A stretch of DNA of 64,000 nt from Branchiostoma lanceolatum (taxonomy: Eukaryota > Chordata > Leptocardii > Amphioxiformes > Branchiostomatidae). The notes under the pieces are model-generated. The model worked only from the letters and a program-made list of their open reading frames with translations, was not told where the DNA came from and made no database searches. The DNA is taken from NCBI RefSeq assembly GCF_035083965.1, contig NC_089729.1, positions 1,684,001-1,748,000 of the forward strand, in the 5' to 3' direction. Shown piece by piece: positions 43,985-56,100 of the stretch (position 1 is the stretch's first letter; every line of letters starts with the position of its first letter). Position numbers and translations under genes: made by a program.

Positions 43985-44590
43985 AGGCACTTGTCTAGCT
44001 TGTGCGACGGCACCAGTCTCCGGGGATACCGCAAGTAACCCAGTTTCTTTCTAAGACGTTGAAATTGGATCAATCACCGTGAATTGGTTCTGTTTGCGTT
44101 TGTTTGGAAGTGTTTGATAGATATTTTTACAGTATGCCCTTTTAAAAATTTCTTTGGGTCAGAAGCATGGATGTCCCTGAAGCTCAATTGGTAGCGGCTT
44201 CGCAGTTGAGCCTCCTGTTTCCAATTAGTTGGATCCGGGAGACCCCGGATCGAATCCCGGGAAGGGTCTCCTTGTCGGAGCTGCACCGTCTTTCGGATGA
44301 GACGAAAAACGGGGGTCCGTGTTCGAGGAGGTGCCTTGAGCGCGTTACAACAGCCTCATTACTCACATGGGTACCTACTGGCTGAAATAATACAACCTGG
44401 TGAATGATTCTTATACTTAACATAGCGACATGACAGCGCCAGTCTCCGGCGTTACCGCAAGTAACCCAACTTCAAAGATGTTAAAATCAGATCAGTTACT
44501 GTTCATTGTTTTTGTATGCGTTTGTTTGGAATTGCTTGGTAACAGTAATTTTACAACATGCCCTTTGAGATGTTTCAAAACATCACCTAC
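43985..44590. repeat. dispersed pair of about 150-bp repeats flanking a SINE
   Basis: Segment 43985-44150 (caccagtctccggggatacc, cgcaagtaacccag, tttgcgtttgtttggaa, atgccctttt) recurs at 44430-44590 (cgccagtctccggcgttacc, cgcaagtaacccaa, atgcgtttgtttggaat, atgccctttg). The SINE at about 44172-44400 lies between the two copies. Confidence 0.75.
44172..44400 (+). mobile_element. tRNA-derived SINE
   Basis: tRNA-like head (agctcaattggtagcggc as box A, ggatcgaatcc as box B), then the widespread SINE body motif gtctttcggatgagacg. The head matches the fragment on the minus strand near 56796-56855. Not a tRNA gene: stems do not close. Confidence 0.8.
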
Positions 44591-44599
44591 ATGTGGATT

Positions 44600-45720
44600 T
44601 GAATGTAATGACCTGTCGCTGGAAATACTAGTAATGACATCCCAGCTCTGCTACATAACAACAACTCTTCTATCGGAGACTACTCTACCTTAGAAAAGAC
44701 ATTTGTTTGTTTGTTGGCACGGCGAGGGCGTGAAAAAATGCATAAATGCTCCCTTATATACAAGGAATACACAACCTGAATCAGCAAATCGATCAAACTT
44801 TATTCCAATATAAACGGCGGACAGATTTTTCGCTGTACAATTAACAAGGTAGAAAAACGTCGATATAGTCATTTTTACATTAAGTTACAAAGACAAGTTC
44901 ATCTTAAAGTTTCCAGAAGAAATTTTCTTATCCTCCCTAAATGTGAAACTTTTCTGCTAAATGTGATTATCAACGTTTACTACGAAAAATACGGAAATTT
45001 AAACAAGTTTGTTGACATGTTACTTATCCTGAAAATGAATTATTAGATAGATACAACCGGTCTTCTTTTTCTTCTGAGCATGGAAGTGAAAGCTGATTAG
45101 GTATTCTTAGTCCTTTATCAAATAATTTTACCAATTTTGTACATTCTTGCTGATTTTTTGATGCTCCTACCCTACAACTTTGCATGCAATTTCAATAGAC
45201 ACACGCAATATTTACAAGCAGTTTTTCTAGTTGACCCCAATATTATGATGTAACACAAGGGACATATCAGGGGCTTTAGATTATGTCATTGGACATATTC
45301 AGATTCGTTGTTATCCAGTTTCCTTTTTTAAGCACAATCATTTTCCAATTTCCCCAAAATGTTTTACAAAATTCTAATAACATATCTCTTGGCATGTTAC
45401 TATTCCTGAAAAAGATATAACTGGCCTTCTTTTTCTTCTGGCCAAACCATTTTGAAGTTCAACTTGAATTGATATCAATCTTTGAAAAAGCGATTTAGTG
45501 CTGGTTAGTAAAAGCACTATCTATATCCAATTTTGCTATTTATTTTCTATTACTTTTCCTTTGTTGTATCGGTTTTCAGTTCATTCAAAGACAGTCATCG
45601 ATATGAAATTAGCGACCCACGAACATTGGATCTAACTCGAAATGTATTTCACGCATGTTAACAGGGCATATATAGCATCATGGTTTGTAACATTATCTTG
45701 CAGATGAAAGGTCTCAATAT
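44600..45720. other. A/T-rich intergenic region, no gene seen
   Basis: Repeated phrases (ggtcttctttttcttctg near 45059 and 45424; tcctgaaaa near 45025 and 45400) suggest an old duplication of about 370 bp. Nothing coding was recognised. Confidence 0.4.
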
Positions 45721-45724
45721 CATC

Positions 45725-46320
45725 GTTCAGCCGTATAATGTTAGCGATTAATAACTCATTTATAAGTAATCCTAATCCAGCCGGATCTAAACACGTGGCT
45801 CAGTACAATCTAATCAACAAAGTATCACGATTATCTCATTCCAATTGCAAAGGCCAATACTAGTATTGTACAGCCGTACAATCTAGGGAATACATGATAC
45901 AGTCATGGGTGATGTCAAAGCCGGCCTGATCAAACTCTGCAAGTCATCTGCGTGAGCCTGTTCAAAACACTCTAGTCTAAACAAAGTATGAATACAGTAT
46001 CATGATTCGTAAATCTATCTTGAAAATCCAAGGTATTAATAGCATCGTACAGCCGTACAACGCAGGCAATAAATGACTTATCTACAAGTGATCACAATCC
46101 AGTCTGATTTAGACCTGTTGTTGAAAGGTCAATTCTAGTATTGTACAGCCGTACAATCTTGGAAAAACATGACATAGTCATGATTGATCTCAAATCCAGC
46201 TTTATCAAACTAATAATCTTGTCCAAAACGCTCCATCGTCTAGCCTCAATTACAATGTGGTAAATACTACTGTACAGCCGTACAATGTAGGTTAACCACA
46301 AGTGGTCTTGAATCCTGTCT
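45725..46320 (-). repeat. diverged tandem repeats with palindromic core after the polycystin-like stop codon
   Basis: Five copies of a core like attgtacagccgtacaat lie near 45727, 45866, 46046, 46140 and 46268. Each is followed by a related stretch (acatgacatagtcatgattg, aatcc/agtctgatctagacc). The arms ATTGTAC/GTACAAT are a perfect inverted pair in two copies. It begins directly downstream of the stop at 46324, so it probably lies in the 3' UTR. Confidence 0.7.
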
Positions 46321-46323
46321 GAT

Positions 46324-47292
46324 CTAGACCCGCGTCTCAGCTGTGTGGGCCTGACCAAAACACTCGTTACTCTCATCGCAGTTGCAGTAGTGTAAGGTGT
46401 TACGCACTGGAGGCGCGGCCGCCCTAGCCTGTCTAGCGGCCTTGGCAAGCCTCTTCCCCCGCTGCTGTGCCGCTGCGACCCTCCCCCTGCCCTTCTCGCC
46501 CATCATGGCGGACGTGGCGCTGACGAACACGCCTGCCGTGAAGCTGAGCAGCAGGTACAGGATGGTGAAGCCGGACGCGAAGAGGAACAGCGGTCCCACC
46601 ACCTCGCTGGGCGTGGCGAGCACGTCATAGCCGACCTCTCCCCACGGCAGGAACGTCAGGCCGGCTATGGCGAACTTCAGGGACCGGAATGCGTCCACGT
46701 ACGGGCAGAACAGCAGGTAGCCTGTGGAAACAGAAATGGCAGAAAGTGACGAGTGAGCAAGAATACATTTCCTCCGGACTGAAACTGGGCGATGCCACGT
46801 CTTATCCAGAAGTAGGGATACAATGCGCACGGATTTCTGCAAGAGGCTGTGGATGAGAAAGAGACTTTACCACAGATGCATCACCGGTGTTTGGTCATGC
46901 TTTAGTTGTTTGCATCGCTTCATCAGGACTGGAACTCGTTCGAAATGAAGTCCACTCTTCGTGGAACGCTGCGAGACATAAAAAGCACAAAGGCACAAAA
47001 CGCCTAAGAGCAATAGACTAGCAAAACATTAGTTCCAAGGGCTGCGGAATGTCCACCAACTCACCAGATCAACGGAAAGCTGCAAAATAAACTACATGGG
47101 TGTGAAAAGTGTTAATGCGCAACTCACGCGCACTTGAATATACGCACAAGTGTGACAGGGCCCAAAGATGTTACTTGTAAGGACTGAGTAACAAGTAGAT
47201 CAGAAACTCACCGAGCATGCCGTAGCCTGTGACGGTCAGGATGAAGATGACCAGGCTGCCCAACATCTGCATGCGGGTGTGGATGAGGACAT
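46324..47292 (-). other. polycystin-like gene: C-terminal TM exons and cytoplasmic tail
   Basis: Exon 47212-47292 encodes a TM helix ([20 protein letters not shown]). The last exon, 46324-46721, gives the final pore/S6-type segment ([20 protein letters not shown]), then a basic Ala/Arg-rich tail. It ends ETRV, a class I PDZ-ligand consensus ([S/T]-x-hydrophobic). The tail is short, and no coiled coil like that of human PKD1 is evident. Confidence 0.7.
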
Positions 47293-50200
47293 CTGGAAAA
47301 GAGATGGATACAAATAAGATACAGGATTTCCTTGTGGCATCTTCAATTTATAGGTGGGAATTTAGGCAATGGACTTTCAATAAAGAAAATGTAGGCAGAA
47401 ATCCGCCGCCATGTTAGAGGAGTAGATAGATTCACGATGGCAACAGGTCATCCGGAGTTCAGGTCATCCAGAATGCACTAGGCATGATTACAACCAAGGA
47501 AGAGACGACTGGTGGTTACAAGAAAGGAAGTTGTGAATAATCTGGTGCCCCTTTGATAGAAAGACGGAAAGAACAGGCATCTTGAGGCACAAAGGCATTA
47601 AAACAGTCAACATCATTCGCACGGGTCAAATGCCCGCCAACATGGCGGCCACTAACGTACGTCACAGTCACGTGACTTCAGCTACCATATCAGAACTCAC
47701 CGATATACGTGCGGGCCAAAATGGTGGCCGATAACGTAAGTCACAGTCGCGTGACTACAGCCACCCTATCAGAACTCAACGAGGTACGTGCGGGATAAAA
47801 TGGCGGCCGCTAACGTACGTCACAGTCACGTGAATACAGCTACCCAATCAGAACTCACCGAGGTACGTGCGGACCCGGACGCTGACCTACGTCATAGTCA
47901 CGTGACTACAGCCACCCTATCAGGGCTCAGCGAGGTACGTGCGGGCTAAAATGGCGGCCGCTGACCTACGTCATAGTCACGTGACTACAACCACCCTATC
48001 AGAACTCACCGAGGTACGTGCGGACCCGGGCGCTGACCCCCATCAGGCTGCAGATCTTCACCAGGTTGAACCAGATCACCATGGCGACGGCGGCGGTCAG
48101 CTGGTCGCTCCAGAAGGCGACATCGGACAGGTCCACGAAGCTGCGTCGGTCTGTATGTGAAATATTAGATACATCCATATTAAGATTGAGATATTTCTAA
48201 ACACTTGCCTCTTTGGACAACATTTCATTCATACTTATTAAAGATGTGATGTAACAAATATGTTGGCATACAGTGTAGACAGCAAACAACGTACCTTTCT
48301 TCATTTCTTGCTTGATGAGTGCCTTGGCTCTCCCCGCGAAGGTGTCCTTCATCGCGAGCGCCCCGATGACGTAGAGTGACGTCACGACCGACGCGACTTC
48401 CACGATGGTCCAGAGCTGGAGGATGAAGGACCTCCCCTCTTTGCGCGCCTTCTTCACAAGACGGATGATGACGTACAGGAGGCAAGCGAAGAACACCGCC
48501 TTGGCCACGAAAATGATGGTGGGGGCCATGCCCAGCGCGGTCAGCGGGAATGTGGCGACTTGGAGGGTCGCGATGGCTCCCGCTGCTGGAGGGAACTCGA
48601 AGAGCACGGACACGGTGCTGAACAGGTTGGTACTGACGTGGTACAGCGTCAGATCCAGCACGAGGGCGGCCGTGTACGGGTCGATCCACTGGCTTGCCTT
48701 CAGGGCCTTCAGTGCTTCCATCATCTCCGCTTTCATCTCGCCGAGGGAGACGCTGTAGCCCGGTCCGCCGTACGAGCCTCTTTTCCCGTGGATAACTCTA
48801 CTGAACATTTCGGGCTTCGACCGTTGGAAGGACGCGAGGGACTCACCTGCTACCCCGCTGAAGTATGGCTTCACGCACGTTTGGTTGGAGTGGAGAGCCG
48901 GCAGTGAGACGTCACACATGCCTGAGAGAAATACGGAATACCAAAATACATTTTAACAACCCAAAGTATACACACTCCTTTTAATTTCTAATCTGTACTT
49001 TATTGTGCCCATTCAATAAAAAGAAATTGTATTTGATGGGCGTATCCATTTATTTATTTATTGTACCTGTGTGAGCCCTGAACTGTCCCAGGCGGACCGG
49101 CCCCACACGGTAGGCGCGCATGTTCCTGATGAACACACTGTCCTTCCAGTTCAGCGATTCGCCGTTGTACTGTTGTGTCGGGTACAGCTGACGCGCGAAG
49201 TCACCTTCAAGCCAGGGCAGCACGTCCTCATGTGCCTTAACCTGGAACAAACGTGATTGTTCGGTGTATAGATTGCTTTCTCCAACAAAAAATCTCCTGA
49301 AAAAAATCTTCCTGAACTATTTCAAACTATGAACATAAGGATAAAGAGGAAGCCACATTAGACCAACGTAGAGAGTGAAGTTTAAGGGAACTTACCGAGT
49401 CGGTGCCGTTCATAAATCCAGCTTTGAGCCCTTCGTTGATTGCAGGAGCGGAAGGACTCCACGCCTCATGGACCATCAGCAGGGCAGCAGCGATGATGAT
49501 GATACCCACCAGGCACCGCCTGCCGTTGTTGCTCAGCTGTAGCCAGTTCTTCCTCTCGGCACGCTGCTGTTTCAGCTGCCCCGTCTCCTCGAGTTCTGAC
49601 CAGGCGGCCTGGGGCTCGATTGGGAGTGTCTCTGTGGAAAGATGTGAACAGAACGTTAAACAAAGCTAGTTATGGTGTGATGTCAAATCCCCCATGCTGG
49701 TTAATTGAACCTGGAAGAGAAAAACCTATGTTGTTTGAGGAGAACCAAACCTGGAGCACGTCCAACTGAAGAACCTACCACACCTTTCGATAAGACTTGG
49801 GGTTTGCTGGGTTGCAGGAGAATAAGGACATGCTGCAATGTGTAATACTTGCCATCGACAGGCTGAAGTCTTCCCGCTTCAACATCCTCATCCTTCTCGT
49901 CGGTGTCGCTCTTCTTTTTGCGACAACCAAGGAGGATTGAGGTCCCGAAGGCCAAGATAATAGCCTTCAGTATGATCAAAAAGAAAGAAACAAACATACA
50001 AATAAACTTCATGAAACTAAATCAATTGACAGTCCCAATATGTAAAATAAGATAAGGTATGCCTAAAGAAAAAAATGGACAACGATGAAATGATATTGAA
50101 CAAAAGTTTCAAAAATGAACTACACTCTATTTAGGCAAGCACAACGTTTCCCTGTGCATGCTGTTTGTGATTAAGATTAAAACTAGATGATGAGTTTCAC

Positions 50201-52952
50201 CTGAGCCGGTTGGACCACCACCATGGACTGTAGGAAGGCCAGTCCGAACGCTGTGAGCCACTGGACGGACTTGTCTTTGCCCCACTCCACACTGTACAGC
50301 AGCAGGAAGAACCCCGAGGCCAGGGTGGTCAGGGCCAGCAGCGCCCAGCCCACGTACAGGAACCAGTACGGCAGCTTCCGGCCAGACGACTTCGGTACAC
50401 CCTGGGGTGGAGAACAGACATGATAAACGTATGAAGATATCGTAGACAGTCTGCGAACCATCCTTCTTTAGCGTATGTCCATTCCAACTGTTGAGCTCAC
50501 TGCGTCCATCCATCTAATAGTATCCGTCCTGCCATCCATCTATCCATCCATTTATCTATCTATCCGTCCATCCATCCATCCATCCATTGATTTATCTATC
50601 TTTCTATACATCCATCCATCTACCTAGCTATTAATCTATCGATCGATCGACCCATTTTTTAATCCTAATAAAGTATTTATCTATCTATCTATCCATACAT
50701 CTGCCTATCTAATAATATATCTATTCATCCATCTATCTAGCTATACTTTTCTACCTACTTACCTATCTATATAAATTTATCAATCTATCAATCACATATT
50801 TCATTGAAATACTACCCAACGTTGCTGACGAAGATTGAACGATTGAGACTACAGTTTACTTTCACCTTTGGGCGCCATCGGCGGAAGATCTGCACGATGA
50901 TGAAGTTGACGGGGAAAACCTGCAGAGTGGTCCAAAGGCTCACCAGCAGCGTGTCTGCAGTCAACTGTAGAGAAACAAGGCAAAAGATTGGGGTACTTTT
51001 AACAAAGTAAACAACTTCTTTGTTACTTCACACATATAGGTAAGGTACAAAAGGTTTAAGTGATGTACAAGGTTGGCACGAAAGCTCTTTCATGTTATTT
51101 GATAGTGTTAAGCAGAGATATATTTCAAACACAAGGAAATCATGATCGGATTTGCGTAATTCTCAGGGAGTCACTCAATTGTGACGGGTGGCGATATCAT
51201 ATTCCATCCATCGAAGACTCGTCGCTTACGTCATGTGTCCGTTGGACCACGTGTTCAGACCATTCGGGTCAGATTCAAGATTCGTTTACATTCTTTATTT
51301 TTGATGTCCATTGTGCTTGGTGTAAGTGTAAGTAAGTTTATCCCTACCATAGTGAGAGAAAACAAAGGAACACGTACCTCGATGGACCCAATGGTGAGCA
51401 CGACGGTGGATGTCCCCTGCTCGGACCCCCGGAACCACATGGCGCTGGTGATCATCTTACAGAACAGGAGGCAAATGCAGCACGACAGGCGCTACAATAG
51501 GGGGAAATACAGTAATCATTATACATGGCTATATAGTGTATCTATTGATAGAAAACCTCTTACCCAGTGTCATTTAAGTGTGACATGTATGTACATGTTT
51601 GTGAAATCATTAGACGATAATTTGAACATATAGCTTATAGTCCCCTTGTTCTCTCCCCAAAACAGATTGCATGGATATTCATCCAAATACGATAGACTCT
51701 CTCTGCATGATAATGTCATTTTTGTCACAAGAAAGATTTTCTAAACTCACAAACTTAATGTTACAAGTGCTGAAACATTCTGCGTTCAAGAAAAAAAGGT
51801 GTGCCCCTGCCCAATATCCCCCCATACTCATTTAATTTGGCTTGGTAGGCTGCGAATACCTTGCCCTAACCTTAACCCTGACCCTGCTAGCTGGTCTCTC
51901 TACGCACGCGCACTACCCCAGGGAGAAAAATTTGGCGGAACAAGATTTTGGCGCGACACCGGACGCACCTGCACGCGGGTGAAGTAGCTCCTTGGGCGTG
52001 ACGTCACCACGGACATCCAGACGTGCCCGTCCTTGAACTTCTCGCGCAGCTTCAGACTGAAGCGCTGCCCCAGGGAGACGTCCGTCTCCTCTGTGGGGGG
52101 CATGGTCCGCACGAGACGGCCGTCTCCGTGCTCCACCCCCATCCAGCCGTTACACACGAACTGGGTCCTAAAGAACACAATACAGAAAGTCTGTTAGCAG
52201 CGGTCCAAGTGGTGGGTGCTGCAGCATAAATCATTACAGGCAGGCTGCGTTCTGCTCAAAACATTACAAACGGTCTCTCAGCAGTAACCTAAGTGGTGAT
52301 GCCAACAACCAATGTCATTACAGACAAGCTGTGAAAAATGTGTTTTTACAGACATGAGTTTGGAGCCTATGGCTGTTTTCATAATTTTGTTAGAAAGGAA
52401 AAGGTATGCTTTCTTGTCAGAATTCCGAGAAGCTTGTACCGAGAATTTCAATACATTGGAAAAATGCATGATCATAATGCTGAAACAAAGGAATAACATG
52501 AAGATGGTGCAGTTTTAACAGTTGAAGCTGAAGAACAAAGTGGAGGATGATGGTGGTACATATGGCAGAAACTTCCATACTACGATGGGTCTCTGAGTAA
52601 CGACCATCATCCAGTAGATTCAACAACTTACAATTCCTATCCAATCAATGCAAAAAGATAATACAAAATCAAGGGTACTTCTTGTTTATCTGCAGATCTG
52701 TGACCTCCACCCTCTCCAGGAACCAGGAGGCATGGCGACCCACCCCGGAGTTGTCGTGCCACACGGTCAGGCTGGTCAGGCAGCCCAGCTGCTCCGGGGT
52801 GGTCAGCAGGAAGGTGTTCACGCCTCCGGTCTGGAAGGTCTGCAAAATAGAATATCCATCATTCATTGAGTCAAAGAGACTAGAAAAAAAGAGGAAAACA
52901 GAACATTGGCTTTACGTATGCGTGTATGCACGTGTGTGTGTGTATGTGCGTA

Positions 52953-52983
<31 letters not shown>

Positions 52984-53070
52984 CAAGTGTGTTTGTGTGT
53001 GTGTATTTGTGTGTGTGTGTATTTGTGTGTGTATGTATGTGTGTTTGTGTGTGTCAAGTGTGTGTGTGTG

Positions 53071-53109
<39 letters not shown>

Positions 53110-56100
53110 GTGTTTGTGTGTGTGTGTGATTGTAACACTAACCATGTCATCCTGCTGAAACTCCCTCGGACCCGTGCTGCCCAAGGCTCCGTTCAACACG
53201 AAGGCGACCTTTGACCTAGTCCCTGCTCCCCAGTCGTGCCCGGTGTCCACCCTTATCAGGTACCGGTAGGGGTGGCTCTCCCGGTTGCCGTGCACGTTCT
53301 TGACACTCCACTGATACAAAAAGAAGACTTAGATTTCAGACCAAGCACACTTGGATATCGAATATTACCTTCAGGTCTTGAATGATAGCCGGAGAGGGAC
53401 TAAACTTGCTCTGCTCTACTGTGGGCGAGTTTGAAGATATACTAAAAAGAACAGACAGCCATAAAATCTGCTGTAGTAAGGCCCAACAAGTACGAAGCGC
53501 AGAAAGAGCGGCACCAGGCGATTTACGCAGTGTACCAGGCAGTACTAGGCAATTCATCAGGTTCTCCAAGAAGCAAGGTATGCTCAACAAAGACAAGACA
53601 CAGTGGACTCAAACTATGAAAGACTGATTGTTACTACTAATGCATGGATAATGATTAGCGATGAGCATTCGGAAAGCATAAAACAATCTTCACCAATCAC
53701 GACATACCTTCTGCGCATCTATCTTGTCGTTCCTGCGAGCGGGATAGAGCATGACGAAGTACATCCCCATCAACACCACCATGGTGGTCCACACAGCGTA
53801 GTTGTTGACCAGATCCACGAACCTCTTGAAGACAGTTTTGAAGTTGATCCTGTTGGGTTCGGTCTCCGAGGAGGTTCCGAAGCTGGTCAGGTGATCACAC
53901 ATGCACACCGTGCGGGGCAGGGTTGATGCCGGGCTCACCTGGAAAAGAAAAAAAAGCGTGTCAGTAGCTGCAAGATGAGACATTGTTGGTTTAATCGTTA
54001 GTCTAATGACTTCTTCTTTGGATCAATTATTAGTGACTTCTCTATGTGACTCAAGGGAGAGATAACAGTTAAGATTCAAATTTGCACACTGTTTGGATAT
54101 TGCCGTTTTTGTTGATTACGTAGGCAAATGTTGTTGGGAGCACGGAGGCAAAGAGAAAACAATACTTCGAATTTATCTTCAAAAATGGCAATGACCAAAT
54201 GCCTGCTATGGAGTCTAAATCAGGAGGTTTCACTTTGGAATCCCGGCTGTTTTCGCTCCCCTGCGTTACATACTACTTGTAAGGGACAGTCCTTAGGACA
54301 TTCCGAAAAGCGGAAAACATTCCACATAACTACACCGGTATGCCGGCACATACCAGTCATTAAAAGAACAACAAGAACATTTTGTGATCTCAAATTGGAT
54401 AGAAGGCTTTTACATTTCCAGGTCAAATACAAGTTGGTTTCATGCCAGTTGTTTTTATTACCCGACAACCGTCTCCTTTCCACGAGCCCAGCTCCACGTC
54501 TATCCCGGGGTCCCAGAACACGCAGTTCAGCCGCACGATATCCACCGTGTAGGGGCACCCCGATGCTGGACAGTCTGTACGAACAGGAAAACGGAACATA
54601 GCGGTTATAACCATGCCATATCAAGAGATAGATAAATACATCTGCTGCAATATTCATGCATTACTTAATAGTGTGTACACCATGACCAGCCGAATGATCA
54701 GTGTGTATCATCCTGTATGATTCCTAATTAACAATTACTTTAAATCTGTACCTTAATTCCAGGTATAGAATAACCACAATTGTTGCACATCTTTTAAATT
54801 ATTTTGAGATGACAATTTTAAGAAAACGCATATCAAACATTTCCAGCACCAACATATGAGATACAATATATCAAAAGCCGGGGATTACAAATAATCGCAA
54901 CTGCTATCAATTAGATACATTTTGTATAACAAATTCCGGCGACACTAGCTCGCTCGTAAATCATTGCAACGTTCACAGAACCCATGACGTCACTCACCGT
55001 CCACCTGCAGCCCTATTGTGTAGTCCTCTGTACCGTTGTCCACTGCCGGGTCCGGCTGCAGTATGGTGTAGGTGGTGTGGACATCGTCGTCGTAAGGCGG
55101 CACAGTCTTAGCGACGAAGTCATCCCAGCTGAACTCCTTCCTGTTTGTAAAGGGATAGATCTTACAGTTGATTACATGAACGGGTCCAAATATCCCTTCA
55201 CAGTCTTGTTTCTAAAACTATCACTTCTGTGTCTTAAATGATACACACGACGTAGCAAGATACTATAACGTCAAAAATGTTGCCAATTTGAGACGACCTC
55301 ACTTATGTTGCAATTTCACAGAAGAAACTATTGAGTGACCGTCGAACGTTACAGATTTGACGTGTCTTTCAACGGTCGCTCCGTGAGCGCTCATTGATGT
55401 CCAAGACCCTCCAATGATCTCTCAATGGTGTTTCATTGATCTGAATGATCATTCAATGATGCCAATAATGGAACCAATAATCTCGTAGTGATATTGTTTT
55501 GATAGCAATGATTTTTTAGTCATCTCCAAGGTCTTCAAATGATCTCTCCATTATTTTTCTATGAGCTCAATGATGATTTTGTCGCTCATCAGTTGCACAA
55601 TGACCGTCCTGTAAAAATTGGACCTTACTTGAAGTCATAGTCCGTCTCGTTCGGGAAGTCCCCCAGCTTGCCGTACATCACGGCGGCCGGGTAGGGGGCC
55701 ACCAGGCTGACAGCCACTCCGTAGGTCTGGTTCCTCCTGGCGCGGAAGGTGCGGAACACCATGGTGTCGTTAGGGAACGGCGAGTACCTCACCAGGCGGG
55801 GGGTGGCGAACAGGTCCGGGTCGTTCTTCAACACCACGGTGATGTCTTCCGGCAGGTCCTGAAGAAAAAGACTGTTAATATTGCCTCCATCAAGTTGTCA
55901 TTATTTCTCTTATGTAAGTTTGTTTGCATGCTGGTTTGCTTGTAAGGAAGATAATCAAATAGGTCTTGGAAAAATATTGTGTACATGGTTAAGTCTTGTC
56001 CTTTCAAAAGTACAAACTGTCACAGTCTTGTTTCTCTTGGGACGTGATTTTGATACGTACAGTATGTTTTTGTTAGTCTCCAAGCAGACCTACGGGTTGC

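Noticed and set aside
52682-53319. Long Cys/Val or His/Thr open frames
   Set aside because: They come from the (GT)n/(CA)n repeat, and their informative ends are the real PLAT exons on the minus strand. The same applies at 1117-1338, 25956-26366 and 29958-30307.
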